NCBI GenBank assembly: GCA_023667015.1
Contig: JAMPAX010000001.1
Span: 665,051 to 729,050, forward strand
Length of the DNA stretch: 64,000 nucleotides
Source: Muribaculaceae bacterium
Lineage (GTDB): Bacteria; Bacteroidota; Bacteroidia; Bacteroidales; Muribaculaceae
Direction of reading: 5' to 3'
How positions within the stretch are numbered: the stretch's first letter is position 1; the number at the start of each line of letters is the position of its first letter. Position numbers and translations under genes: made by a program. A model generated the notes under the pieces. The model was given only the letters and a program-made list of their open reading frames with translations, was not told the origin of the DNA and searched no databases. This document shows positions 45,104 through 54,499 of this stretch, one piece after another.

Positions 45104-45132
45104 AAAAGTTTTGGCATTGCCAAAACTTTTTT
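45102..45132. terminator. Bidirectional terminator between dnaA and the TPR gene
   Basis: 14-bp perfect stem AAAAAAGTTTTGGC / GCCAAAACTTTTTT with loop ATT; A-run and T-run flanks make it work on both strands. Confidence 0.88.
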
Positions 45133-45174
45133 TATGGTTTATTTTGTTTTGATTTAGGAATTAGAATTCATCTA

Positions 45175-47385
45175 TTAATTCGCGTCTGCCGCTTCAGAGA
45201 GAAGAGTTAGTGTTTCTCCGTATCTAAGGGCGATTCCCCAGCTGTCGAGCTTTCTCAGAACTGCATCGTAGTCTGCTATCTCTCCGGAAGGGGAGTGTGT
45301 CAGCTCCTTCGCTGCTTTTTTAAAGTTGTTGAGTGCCATTGAAAGTAATTTCCTTTCAATGGATGTTATCATATTGAAAAGATAGTAGTCGGCCATTGCC
45401 TGTTCTATTTCTTTCCCTGTCAGCATATATTTTTCTATCCTCAAATTCGCTTCATCAATTTTTCCGGATGTGAGTTCAGCAATTATTATAAGGTCATCAA
45501 TTTCTGAAGGATGTTCATAATCATACTTGTAAAGCAATGGTAGCGCCTCTTGATGATTACCACTACGGAAACTGGATTTTGCATAACGTTCGAGCATCTT
45601 CTTATTCGAGGGGTTCTCGGAGACTAATATCCGATAAAGACGTGCTGCTTCCGCCCAATGTCCCAATCGCTCATGACAATATGCTTGACTATGGGTCATC
45701 CATGAGTCTGCGGCTTGAAAGAATTCTGCCTTGGAATAGCACTCTAAGGCTTTTTCATATTCTCCGAGACGTTGATAGCAGTAGCCAAGCTTTTGCCATA
45801 CGTAGCCATTGATTTCTTTTTGGGTTTTCTCGTATATGCTGAATATCTTCGCTGCCTCTGAGTAGTAGCCACGCTTAAAGAAAAACTCACTGAGGAATTC
45901 GAGCATCTCCGGCTCTTCAAGCCATTCCCGAAGTATGGGTATTTTAAGAAACTCTGAGCTTCCGACAAATGGATTGAAAAAATCTTTGCGGTTGCGATAT
46001 AAGGAATAAAAACGGTATAAATCGCGCATATATCGATCCAATTCCATCTTGAACTGTGGTGACGCTACTTTAAGCATTTTGTCTTTCATGACGGTGCGTA
46101 GCTGATCGCCTTGCGCTTCGAGCTGTCCGAACAATAGTTGTCGCTGTTGAATAGGCATGTTATTAAGAGCAAGTGCCATAGAATATCGGTCACTATGACA
46201 CATCCCTAACATATCATCAAAAAGAATATCAATACCGGCGTTTCTTAACTCACGAAAAGCCCCAAGTTCACTACGTTCGGGTGAAAAGGGTAGAAACCAA
46301 TTGCAGAGAATATTGAAGAAAGGAGCATTCTTAAGTTGAGATAGAGGAAGCATCATCATGTCAGCTCCATCACCCTGCATCTCCTGAAATTCGCGCATCT
46401 TTTTTTCCAAGCCGCTCTTACGCAACATCTCTTCCCATTCAGGATTCCCTTCCGGATTGAAATCTTCAGGATTCTGACTTTTTAGCGATTTTAAAATTTC
46501 CGGCCGCATAGACTGTAGTCCGGGCATTATATCATTCTTTAGACGCTCATTCACTCGAGAAGTATCCAATGCTCTGAGATATGATTTGACTACGTCTCTT
46601 AGCAATGTATAATTCAATAGAGAGTCGTTCCATTCCTCTAAACGTCGATATGTCCTGAGATCTGCTATAATAAAGTCGTGCCATTCAAGCATTATGAGAA
46701 AAAGGGAGGTTATTACTCTCGCTCTCAACTTGTCTTCTACCTTGTCAAGAAGGTTGAGAAGTACGTTAAACTTGTGTCTATTGAAAACGTTGGAGAATGA
46801 TAGATAAAGTGCGACTACGAGCAAAGCTCGCAATTCATATGGTAGGTTCTGATCTTCACATGCAGTTTCTACTTGAGACAGAGCTTTTCTGTCACAAATT
46901 CCAAGTGCAATTGTCTTCTCGAAAATACGACGTTGGAGATCTTCCCGATATTTGATTAATGCTTCGGGTCTATTCCCGGCTTCAGTTCCCAATTTGATTT
47001 TAACGGAAAGTTCGTCATATTGATGCAGAAGGGCCTCAAAGTTGTCGTTGCGTACCTTATCAAGTCGTCTTAAGCTTGAGAGGGTGTCGGAAGACTGATG
47101 GGTACGTATATCCATGCGAATCTCAGATATGATACCTCTCAGGTCTGCAATAGTATCAGCTACAAGTACCTCCCTTCCGGGATCGTCATTTCCGGTCAGT
47201 GCATATTGAAGCATGAACTTGTAATTCTGGCGCAGACGATTGAGTTCTTCTATATATGAAGTCAGTCCCTTGGCAACACATATTTCTATTGCCATGTCCA
47301 GGGCGCGTATTATATGGTGGTCTCTCAACAGAGATTCTACTTTCTTGAGAGATTTCGGATTATTATCAGTTTTTTTTGATTCCAT
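45175..47385 (-). CDS. Large tetratricopeptide-repeat protein
   Basis: 736 aa, no signal peptide, helical throughout. At about residues 490-640 there are TPR-like pairs: YSEAAKIFSIYEKTQKEING, YVWQKLGYCYQRLGEYEKAL, WAEAARLYRILVSENPSNKK, HQEALPLLYKYDYEHPSE. The N-terminal two-thirds is a predicted helical array without a named domain. Probably a cytoplasmic scaffold; partner unknown. Convergent with dnaA. Confidence 0.8.
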   Translation of the reverse strand: MESKKTDNNPKSLKKVESLLRDHHIIRALDMAIEICVAKGLTSYIEELNRLRQNYKFMLQYALTGNDDPGREVLVADTIADLRGIISEIRMDIRTHQSSDTLSSLRRLDKVRNDNFEALLHQYDELSVKIKLGTEAGNRPEALIKYREDLQRRIFEKTIALGICDRKALSQVETACEDQNLPYELRALLVVALYLSFSNVFNRHKFNVLLNLLDKVEDKLRARVITSLFLIMLEWHDFIIADLRTYRRLEEWNDSLLNYTLLRDVVKSYLRALDTSRVNERLKNDIMPGLQSMRPEILKSLKSQNPEDFNPEGNPEWEEMLRKSGLEKKMREFQEMQGDGADMMMLPLSQLKNAPFFNILCNWFLPFSPERSELGAFRELRNAGIDILFDDMLGMCHSDRYSMALALNNMPIQQRQLLFGQLEAQGDQLRTVMKDKMLKVASPQFKMELDRYMRDLYRFYSLYRNRKDFFNPFVGSSEFLKIPILREWLEEPEMLEFLSEFFFKRGYYSEAAKIFSIYEKTQKEINGYVWQKLGYCYQRLGEYEKALECYSKAEFFQAADSWMTHSQAYCHERLGHWAEAARLYRILVSENPSNKKMLERYAKSSFRSGNHQEALPLLYKYDYEHPSEIDDLIIIAELTSGKIDEANLRIEKYMLTGKEIEQAMADYYLFNMITSIERKLLSMALNNFKKAAKELTHSPSGEIADYDAVLRKLDSWGIALRYGETLTLLSEAADAN

Positions 47386-47530
47386 GAAAATGATAATTTG
47401 TCTGTAAAGAAAATAACAAATATCGTGCCAACCTGGTTGGCGTTTTTGGTTTTCAGTCGGTTCTCAGTCCTCTGTTCCTTCTCAGATGAAGCCGATGTTT
47501 TGTTATCACATGGAAATTTATCGACTGAAA

Positions 47531-47562
47531 GTTGAGAAGTTGAAAGGTTTTGATTAATTTTG
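47531..47562 (+). promoter_or_regulatory. Predicted promoter of the DUF4293 gene
   Basis: GTTG, 20 bases, TAATTTTG, about 70 bases before the chosen start. Confidence 0.6.
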
Positions 47563-47634
47563 CAACAAATTAAGTATTAATCCTTGGCTCATCGCTCTGT
47601 TGATACGTTGCGTTGTGCCTCCAAGTTATTGAAA

Positions 47635-48105
47635 ATGGTTATACAACGTTGGCAATCGCTATTCCTGCTCTTCAGTTGCGTGCTGATGGCTCTTTTCTCT
47701 TTCCTCTCTCTGGGTCAGTTTCAGACTGACGATTTCTCTCTTAATTTTACCGCCCTCGGCATTTATTATGAAGGTATACCTACAGGGGATGCCCCGACGG
47801 GTGTAATGCTTCAGACCTTTCATCTATTTATTTTATCCATAATGTCGTCGTTGCTTTGTCTTGTCACTATCTTCGTGTTTAAGAATATGAAATTGCAACG
47901 CAAACTCTGCCTGATCGATATTATGTTTGAAGTGGCCACTCTTTGCCTGGCTGCATACATCGGATATACCGCAGTTCCGGGATATTGCCCCGGGTGGTCG
48001 TCAATAGCTTTTGCTCCGTTCATTGCTATTATCTTCTCCATTATGGCATGGCGTTTTATTCGTCGTGACCATAATTTGCTCCGTTCTGCCGATAGAATCC
48101 GATAA
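47635..48105 (+). CDS. DUF4293 membrane protein
   Basis: 156 aa with four membrane helices: SLFLLFSCVLMALFSFL, FILSIMSSLLCLVTIFVF, LIDIMFEVATLCLAAYIGY and AFAPFIAIIFSIMAWRF, starting MVIQRWQSLFLL, the conserved start of this Bacteroidetes family (VIQRxQ). The open frame extends 17 codons upstream (to a TTG) but the chosen ATG opens the conserved region. Function unknown. Confidence 0.85.
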   Translation: MVIQRWQSLFLLFSCVLMALFSFLSLGQFQTDDFSLNFTALGIYYEGIPTGDAPTGVMLQTFHLFILSIMSSLLCLVTIFVFKNMKLQRKLCLIDIMFEVATLCLAAYIGYTAVPGYCPGWSSIAFAPFIAIIFSIMAWRFIRRDHNLLRSADRIR

Positions 48106-48188
48106 CTAAATTAGATTAAGTTATATAAATAATAATATTAAGTAGTATTCCTACGAGGTAGCTACTAATGGCCTAATATATAATCGAA

Positions 48189-49670
48189 ATGGCTAAAGAA
48201 CTAAAAAACTTCACCAAAAGATCTGAAAACTATTCTCAATGGTATAATGAACTCGTGGCTAAAGCTGATCTGGCTGAACAGTCAGCTGTTCGTGGCTGTA
48301 TGGTAATCAAGCCCTATGGATATGCCATTTGGGAGAAAATGCAACATGAACTCGACCGCATGTTTAAGGAAACAGGCCATCAGAATGCCTATTTTCCACT
48401 GTTGATTCCCAAGTCTTTCCTTAGCCGTGAGGCTGAACACGTTGAAGGATTCGCCAAGGAATGTGCCGTCGTAACTCACCATCGTCTGATGAACGATCCT
48501 GAAGGGAATGGTGTTGTCGTTGATCCGGCTGCTAAGTTGGAGGAAGAGCTAATCATACGCCCTACTTCTGAAACTATCATTTGGAATACTTATAAGAATT
48601 GGATTAATTCTTATCGTGACCTCCCGATATTGGTCAATCAGTGGGCCAACGTTATGCGCTGGGAGATGCGTACTCGTATGTTCCTTCGTACTGCTGAATT
48701 CCTCTGGCAAGAGGGACACACCGCTCATGCTACCCGCGAAGAAGCTGAAGAAGAGGCTATGAGAATGGTAAACGTATATGCCGATTTCGCAGAGAATTTT
48801 ATGGCTGTTCCTGTAATCAAGGGCACCAAGTCGGCCAATGAAAGATTTGCCGGCGCTCTCGATACCTATACTATCGAGGCTATGATGCAGGATGGCAAAG
48901 CTCTACAGAGCGGTACAAGCCATTTCTTGGGTCAGAATTTTGCTAAGGCTTTTGACGTTACGTTCATGAACAAAAACAATGAACCTGAACTCGTCTGGGC
49001 TACTTCCTGGGGCGTTTCTACCCGACTTATGGGTGCGCTGATTATGACTCATTCGGACGACAATGGCCTTGTGCTTCCTCCAAAACTCGCTCCCATTCAG
49101 GTAGTAATCGTTCCTATCTATAAAAATGAGGAGGGTCTGAAGATGATTTCAGAAAAGGTAGAGCCTCTTCTGAAGGATCTTCGTGCTCGCGGTATCAGTG
49201 TTAAGTATGATGATGCCGACAACAAGCGCCCGGGTTTCAAGTTTGCTGATTATGAGGTGAAGGGTGTTCCCGTGCGCCTGGCTATCGGTCAGCGTGACCT
49301 TGAAAATGGTACGGTTGAACTAATGCGCCGCGACACTCTCGAAAAGGAGACTGTAAACTTCGTTGGAATCGCCGACCATATTGCTCGCGAACTCGAGGAC
49401 ATTCAGAATTCATTGCTCGAACGAGCTCGTAAATTCCGAGATAGCAAAACTGTTAAGGTTGACAATTACGATGATTTCAAAGAGCAGATTGAAAAGGGCG
49501 GGTTTATCCTCGCTCCCTGGGATGGCACTACTGAGACAGAACTTAAAATCAAAGAAGATACAAAGGCTACTATCCGTTGCATCCCATTTGACTCTCCCGA
49601 TGAACCGGGTGTAGACATGGTCAGCGGTAAGCCTTCAGAGCGTCGAGTAATCTTTGCACGTGCTTATTAA
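48189..49670 (+). CDS. proS: Prolyl-tRNA synthetase (archaeal/eukaryal-type)
   Basis: 493 aa class II synthetase charging tRNA-Pro. Seen: [31 protein letters not shown] (motif 2 region), REVRT-equivalent [36 protein letters not shown] and [13 protein letters not shown] (motif 3), the anticodon-binding domain and a C-terminal extension ending in Tyr (RRVIFARAY). It lacks the large editing insertion of E. coli-type ProRS, so it is the short type usual in Bacteroidetes. Confidence 0.95.
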   Translation: MAKELKNFTKRSENYSQWYNELVAKADLAEQSAVRGCMVIKPYGYAIWEKMQHELDRMFKETGHQNAYFPLLIPKSFLSREAEHVEGFAKECAVVTHHRLMNDPEGNGVVVDPAAKLEEELIIRPTSETIIWNTYKNWINSYRDLPILVNQWANVMRWEMRTRMFLRTAEFLWQEGHTAHATREEAEEEAMRMVNVYADFAENFMAVPVIKGTKSANERFAGALDTYTIEAMMQDGKALQSGTSHFLGQNFAKAFDVTFMNKNNEPELVWATSWGVSTRLMGALIMTHSDDNGLVLPPKLAPIQVVIVPIYKNEEGLKMISEKVEPLLKDLRARGISVKYDDADNKRPGFKFADYEVKGVPVRLAIGQRDLENGTVELMRRDTLEKETVNFVGIADHIARELEDIQNSLLERARKFRDSKTVKVDNYDDFKEQIEKGGFILAPWDGTTETELKIKEDTKATIRCIPFDSPDEPGVDMVSGKPSERRVIFARAY

Positions 49671-49700
49671 AACAAGTTTGTGTTTTTACCCAAACTTGTT
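49671..49700 (+). terminator. Hairpin after proS
   Basis: 10-bp perfect stem AACAAGTTTG / CAAACTTGTT with a T-rich 10-base loop directly after the stop; T-run poor after the stem. Confidence 0.65.
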
Positions 49701-49811
49701 GGTTTATGTGTTTATGAGTTTATTCATTAATCTGTTTAATCGTTTATTCGGTTGCTGACTTATGGTTGGTGAACTCATAATCAAAGCATCATTCATCTAC
49801 TCTATCATACC

Positions 49812-51998
49812 ATGAAAGTTTCTAATTCAATAAAATCAATCGCAGCTTTGGCAGCTTTATCTTCAGTTTCCTCTATGTCTGCAACACTGACTGTGGAGGA
49901 TTTCTGCGACATTGCCACAGCTACTCCGGCTTCTGTAAAGGAAAGCCGGCCTCTTCCGGATGGTGAATCGTTTGCTGCTATTAGCGATGATGAGTCTAAA
50001 ATCGAAATATATAGTTATAAGACCGGGAAAGTCACCGGCGTCCTCTTTGACCTTAAAGATGTGAAGGGTGATGTCAAAATTCCTAATTTTGACGGATATA
50101 AGGTTTCTGAAGATGGCAGAAAGGTACTACTCTGGAATGACACCGAGCAAATATATCGATATTCGTTTACTGCAGAGTATTATGTTTATGATGTGATGCG
50201 AAAGACACTTGCACGTGTCTCCAATGGTGGCCCGCAAAGGGGAGCCACTCTCTCCCATGATGGGCGTATGGTGGCTTATACTCGTGGCAACAACATATTT
50301 ATATCGAATCTCGATTATAAGACTGATAATGCTATTACTTCTGATGGTGAGGTCAATAAGATCATCTATGGCACTCCTGACTGGGGATATGAGGAGGAAT
50401 TCGGTGTGCTGAATACTATGCGATGGAGTGCTGATGATAATACTCTGGCTTTCTTGCGCTTCGATGAGTCGAAAGTGCCTTCTTATTCGTTTGACAATGT
50501 GAAAAGCTATTGCAATTTTCAGCCTACTTCCGACGAGTATCCTCAGAGTTATACCTACAAGTATCCTCTTGCCGGATATCCCAACTCGATAGTTAGTGTG
50601 CTTGCCTACGACCTCAATACTCGTGCTACTAAGAAAATGGATATTCCTATCGCTGAGACGGACTATGTGCCTTCTATTGAATTTGACGGCGAAGGATCTA
50701 ACTTAATGGTTATAGTTCTCAATCGCGACCAGAATAATCTCAACCTATATCGAGTGAATCCCGGCTCAACGGTTGCCAGATCTATCCTCAATGAGAAGTC
50801 GGCGGCATGGATGAGCCCACAAGCCTACCAGATGGTGAAGTACTATAAGGATTTCTTTGTTATCGGTAGTGAGCGTACGGGATGGAGACATCTTTATCAG
50901 TATTCATACGCCGGCAGTTTAATGAGACAACTGACGTCCGGAGAGTTTAATGTTACCGCATATTACGGATATAATCCTACATTAGCTCTCCATTATATCC
51001 AGACGACTCAGCAGGGTGCTATCAATCGTACTCTCTCGGCAGTCGACAATAAGGGTAATGTCAAAATGCTTCAGAGTAAGGAGGGTACAAACTCAGCCAA
51101 GTTCTCTAAAAATCTCAAGTATTATCTCCATACATTCAGCAACGCTCAGACTCCTCCTATATATGCAATCGTAACAGCTGATGGCAAGAAGAAAATTGTG
51201 CTTGAAGATAATGCGGAGTATGCACGCAAATATGCGGCCGCTCCAAAAATGGAGTTCCTGACGGTTAAGAATGATGCCGGAATAGATATGAATGCATATA
51301 TCATTAAGCCGGCAGACTTTGATCCTTCAAAGAAGTACCCGCTAATTACTTACCAATATAATGGTCCGGACTCGCAGGAGGTTCTTAATAAATGGAGGAT
51401 GGAGGGTATTTTTTATCTCGCTTCCCGAGGGTATATCGTAGCCTGCGTCGATGGACGTGGCACAGGAAACCGCGACCGTGCATGGTCTACTGCAGTCTAT
51501 TGCCATTTAGGAGAATATGAAACTGCCGACCAGATTGCCGGTGCTAAATATTTCTCCTCTCTACCATATGTTGACTCCGAAAAGGTAGCATGCTTTGGAT
51601 GGAGCTACGGCGGGTATATGACCCTGATGGAACTGACAGCGGAGAACTCACCGTTTAAGGCTGGCGTGTCAATGGCGCCGGTGACTGATTGGAGATGGTA
51701 TGACTCTATCTATACTGAGCGATTCATGAAGACTCCTCAACAGAATGCTGATGGTTATGAGAAGGCTTCAACACTTCCCCGTACAAAGAATCTTAAGGCA
51801 AAGCTCCTGATTATGTCAGGAACAAGTGATGATAACGTACACTTCTATAATACCGAGAAATATACTTCCAAACTGACATCTGAGGGTACTCTCTTCGACA
51901 TGATGGCCTATACAGGTTTTGAGCATAGTCTCCGTATGTGTAATGCCAGAGTGATGCTGTTCCGCAAGGTAGCCTCGTTCTTGGACTCTAATTTATAA
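49812..51998 (+). CDS. Dipeptidyl peptidase IV (S9 family)
   Basis: 728 aa. Signal peptide (MKVSNSIKSIAALAALSSVS), N-terminal beta-propeller with the glutamate motif GYEEEF that binds the substrate amino end, and the C-terminal alpha/beta hydrolase with Ser in GWSYGGYMTLM, Asp in SGTSDDNVHF and His in GFEHSLR. It removes Xaa-Pro dipeptides in the periplasm; such enzymes in gut Bacteroidales feed on host and dietary peptides. Preceded by the proS terminator; the start at MKVSN is clear. Confidence 0.93.
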   Translation: MKVSNSIKSIAALAALSSVSSMSATLTVEDFCDIATATPASVKESRPLPDGESFAAISDDESKIEIYSYKTGKVTGVLFDLKDVKGDVKIPNFDGYKVSEDGRKVLLWNDTEQIYRYSFTAEYYVYDVMRKTLARVSNGGPQRGATLSHDGRMVAYTRGNNIFISNLDYKTDNAITSDGEVNKIIYGTPDWGYEEEFGVLNTMRWSADDNTLAFLRFDESKVPSYSFDNVKSYCNFQPTSDEYPQSYTYKYPLAGYPNSIVSVLAYDLNTRATKKMDIPIAETDYVPSIEFDGEGSNLMVIVLNRDQNNLNLYRVNPGSTVARSILNEKSAAWMSPQAYQMVKYYKDFFVIGSERTGWRHLYQYSYAGSLMRQLTSGEFNVTAYYGYNPTLALHYIQTTQQGAINRTLSAVDNKGNVKMLQSKEGTNSAKFSKNLKYYLHTFSNAQTPPIYAIVTADGKKKIVLEDNAEYARKYAAAPKMEFLTVKNDAGIDMNAYIIKPADFDPSKKYPLITYQYNGPDSQEVLNKWRMEGIFYLASRGYIVACVDGRGTGNRDRAWSTAVYCHLGEYETADQIAGAKYFSSLPYVDSEKVACFGWSYGGYMTLMELTAENSPFKAGVSMAPVTDWRWYDSIYTERFMKTPQQNADGYEKASTLPRTKNLKAKLLIMSGTSDDNVHFYNTEKYTSKLTSEGTLFDMMAYTGFEHSLRMCNARVMLFRKVASFLDSNL

Positions 51999-52058
51999 GT
52001 CTCCATCTTCTCATGCCCCCGGGTTGTTTGACGTACGAATAATATTTTAATAACAATA

Positions 52059-52095
52059 ACAAAGAAAGTTGCAACTCTATTGCAACTTTCTTTGT
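52059..52095 (+). terminator. Terminator of dpp4
   Basis: 16-bp perfect stem ACAAAGAAAGTTGCAA / TTGCAACTTTCTTTGT, loop CTCTA, followed by TTAT. The hairpin is symmetric and may act in both directions. Confidence 0.85.
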
Positions 52096-52152
52096 TTATA
52101 ATTAGGAATTTTAACATACTTTTAGTAATTTTGCGATGAAATAGCTAATGAT

Positions 52153-53511
52153 ATGCAGGACCTTAACAAAGTAAACGAATCTCAGCTATATAACTTGTGG
52201 AAAAACTTATCCATAAGCTTGTTTACTCTGGTGGCCGTCTTGGCTCTCAGTATGGTTCTCCCTGCATTCTTGTCTCCTGTACTCGGTGTTTTGGCAACCG
52301 CCGTTCTCTACACTTTGCTTTACAATTATACTAAGAATACTGAAGGATGTATGGTTGCCGTTTACGGCATGTTCTTTACCCTCCTCCTGTATTCCTTTTC
52401 TACGATTGTTGTAAATGTCTTGTGGATATGGAGTTTTATACCCCCACGGTCTGTCCCCAGGGAGATGATCTTCTTTAACGATCCTTTCATCCCGTCGTTA
52501 TATCTCGCTCCTTCAGCTTTCGTTTCGTTCTTTATTATTTATCTTAGAAGTAATCGGCTGCAAATTTGTAGGCGTTGCAAGCTCGCTAACGGTATCTTTC
52601 AAGAGCGCGGAAGGGTAGGTCTTATCCTTGAGCATGAGAGCCGTTTGCAAATCAGCAACCTGACACTAATATTCGGTATCCTTAGTGCTGTAATCTTAGG
52701 TTATTATTTCTATATCTACAAGAATATTGAAGTCAACGCCCGAGACTGGTATATTTTTATCTGGCTCAGTGTCATCTCTATTATTCTTGACGAGCTTTAT
52801 TTCGCGTTCAGATATTACAATCTCTATCTCGACCTCAGAGAGAATGATGAGATTATTACCGACAGTGAGCTTCAAGATATGACGGCTAAGACTTATCTGC
52901 GATTCTATGTAGTCTGTGGCAATAGTGTCTATGTCGATTCCCACGTTGTCGATCCGGAATCTCCTTATCGTGAACTAATTGATACTCCTTTCTTCACAAA
53001 ACGAAGTGTAAATGGTATCAGTGTGGTTGAAGTTAGAACTATTATCCGGAAACTTACCGGTGTTGATAGCGGTGAGTTGCGTTTCTTCTTTGGAAGAAAG
53101 TCTCGTGACCTCAACAAGCATTCTATCCTGCGATATTTCTATTTCCTTAATGGTAATATTTCTGATTATCTTGAACTGAATGTGGATGGTGAGTGGATGG
53201 ATTTCGAACGCCTTAAGCAAATTTATGCCCGTACACCCGGAAAACTCTCTCGCCTTGCTCTGACGGATATATCTCGCCTTGCTACTATTATTCTTACCGA
53301 AAAGCTATTCAACGAAAATGGCTTCCGTAAGAACAAGCTGAAGTCTTATAGCCCAAGCTTCACTCTCGAGGATGTGCGCAATTCAGACATCGACTTCCAG
53401 GATGACAAGTGGATTAAAATATCTCTGTTTAATTCTGATACGCGTCTTTATAGACTAAAACGGTGGTGGCGAAATATCTCCGGTACCAACAAGAGCTCGC
53501 AGTTTAATTGA
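52153..53511 (+). CDS. Unrecognised membrane protein with a CxxC-type segment and soluble C-terminal half
   Basis: 452 aa. Not assigned to a family. Layout: membrane helices at about residues 19-60, 70-95 and 118-136, a short QICRRCKLANGIFQERGR segment that could bind zinc, two more helices near 175-195 and 205-222, and a 230-residue cytoplasmic or periplasmic half (YLRFYVVCGNSVYVDSHVVD, RFFFGRKSRDLNKHSILRYF, ending WWRNISGTNKSSQFN). A TAATTTTG box 20 bases upstream suggests its own promoter. ATGA overlap with the open frame before miaA suggests coupling to miaA and the EptA-like gene. Confidence 0.75.
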   Translation: MQDLNKVNESQLYNLWKNLSISLFTLVAVLALSMVLPAFLSPVLGVLATAVLYTLLYNYTKNTEGCMVAVYGMFFTLLLYSFSTIVVNVLWIWSFIPPRSVPREMIFFNDPFIPSLYLAPSAFVSFFIIYLRSNRLQICRRCKLANGIFQERGRVGLILEHESRLQISNLTLIFGILSAVILGYYFYIYKNIEVNARDWYIFIWLSVISIILDELYFAFRYYNLYLDLRENDEIITDSELQDMTAKTYLRFYVVCGNSVYVDSHVVDPESPYRELIDTPFFTKRSVNGISVVEVRTIIRKLTGVDSGELRFFFGRKSRDLNKHSILRYFYFLNGNISDYLELNVDGEWMDFERLKQIYARTPGKLSRLALTDISRLATIILTEKLFNENGFRKNKLKSYSPSFTLEDVRNSDIDFQDDKWIKISLFNSDTRLYRLKRWWRNISGTNKSSQFN

Positions 53512-53555
53512 CGTTTTATTCATTCCGCATACTATTCTCACTTTTTTATTCTTTC

Positions 53556-54482
53556 ATGGAGCTAATCACAATCACCGGACCTACGGCTTGCGGTAAAACT
53601 CATATAGCCGTAAGGTTGGCTCAATTGCTTGATGGTGAAATTATTTCTGCAGATTCAAGACAGGTCTATAGACGCATGGATATTGGTACCGGTAAGGACC
53701 TCTCTGAATATGAGAATATTCCTTACCATCTTATCAACATTTGCGAACCTGGCACTAAGTACAATCTACATCGCTATATTTCAGATTTTCATATAGCTCT
53801 ATCTGACATTATTTGCAGAGGCAAACAGCCTGTTATTTGTGGGGGTACAGGTTTGTATCTCGAATCTGCGCTGAGCGGCATACGCCTTCCTGAGGTCCCG
53901 GAAAATCCGGAACTGAGAGCTTCGCTCGCAGACAAATCTCTTGAGTCTCTTACAGATCTCCTTAAATCTTATAAGACTCTACATAATACTACAGATGTAG
54001 ATACAGCCAAGCGTGCTATTCGTGCTATTGAAATCGAAGAGTTCTATAAGAATAGTCCGGAGGCCGCTTCCCTGTCTGACCGCAAATCTGCTACCCCTCT
54101 TAAGGGTAAAATTTTCGTACTTGATATTTCTCGCGACATGCGTCGTCACAGAATTACCCAACGCCTTAAGTCGCGCATCGATGAGGGTCTGATCGAGGAG
54201 GTGCGAGGTCTGCTCAATGAAGGTATTCCTGCCGAGGATCTACTATATTATGGATTGGAATATAAGTACGTAACAATGCATATTCTGGGCGACCTCTCTT
54301 TCGATGAAATGTTCTCAAAGCTCGAGACGGAAATCCATAAATTTGCCAAACGGCAAATGACATGGCTACGTGGTATGGAACGCCGTGGGTTCAATCTTAT
54401 CTGGATCCCATACAATTCTTCTCCCGAATCCTTAATTTCTACTTATTTGAATACCGGTCATTCTTGCCCTGTCAAGGAGTAG
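53556..54482 (+). CDS. miaA: tRNA dimethylallyltransferase
   Basis: 308 aa. Adds dimethylallyl to A37 of UNN-anticodon tRNAs. Seen: TITGPTACGKTHIAVRLAQ (P-loop), ISADSRQVYRRMDIGTGKD, YHLINI, PVICGGTGLYLESAL and KRQMTWLRGMER. The ATG just before ELITITGP is chosen; an earlier in-frame ATG (53508) only extends over non-conserved sequence overlapping the previous gene. Normal length. The next gene starts 17 bases after the stop. Confidence 0.93.
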   Translation: MELITITGPTACGKTHIAVRLAQLLDGEIISADSRQVYRRMDIGTGKDLSEYENIPYHLINICEPGTKYNLHRYISDFHIALSDIICRGKQPVICGGTGLYLESALSGIRLPEVPENPELRASLADKSLESLTDLLKSYKTLHNTTDVDTAKRAIRAIEIEEFYKNSPEAASLSDRKSATPLKGKIFVLDISRDMRRHRITQRLKSRIDEGLIEEVRGLLNEGIPAEDLLYYGLEYKYVTMHILGDLSFDEMFSKLETEIHKFAKRQMTWLRGMERRGFNLIWIPYNSSPESLISTYLNTGHSCPVKE

Positions 54483-54499
54483 TACAGACTTGGATTTTT

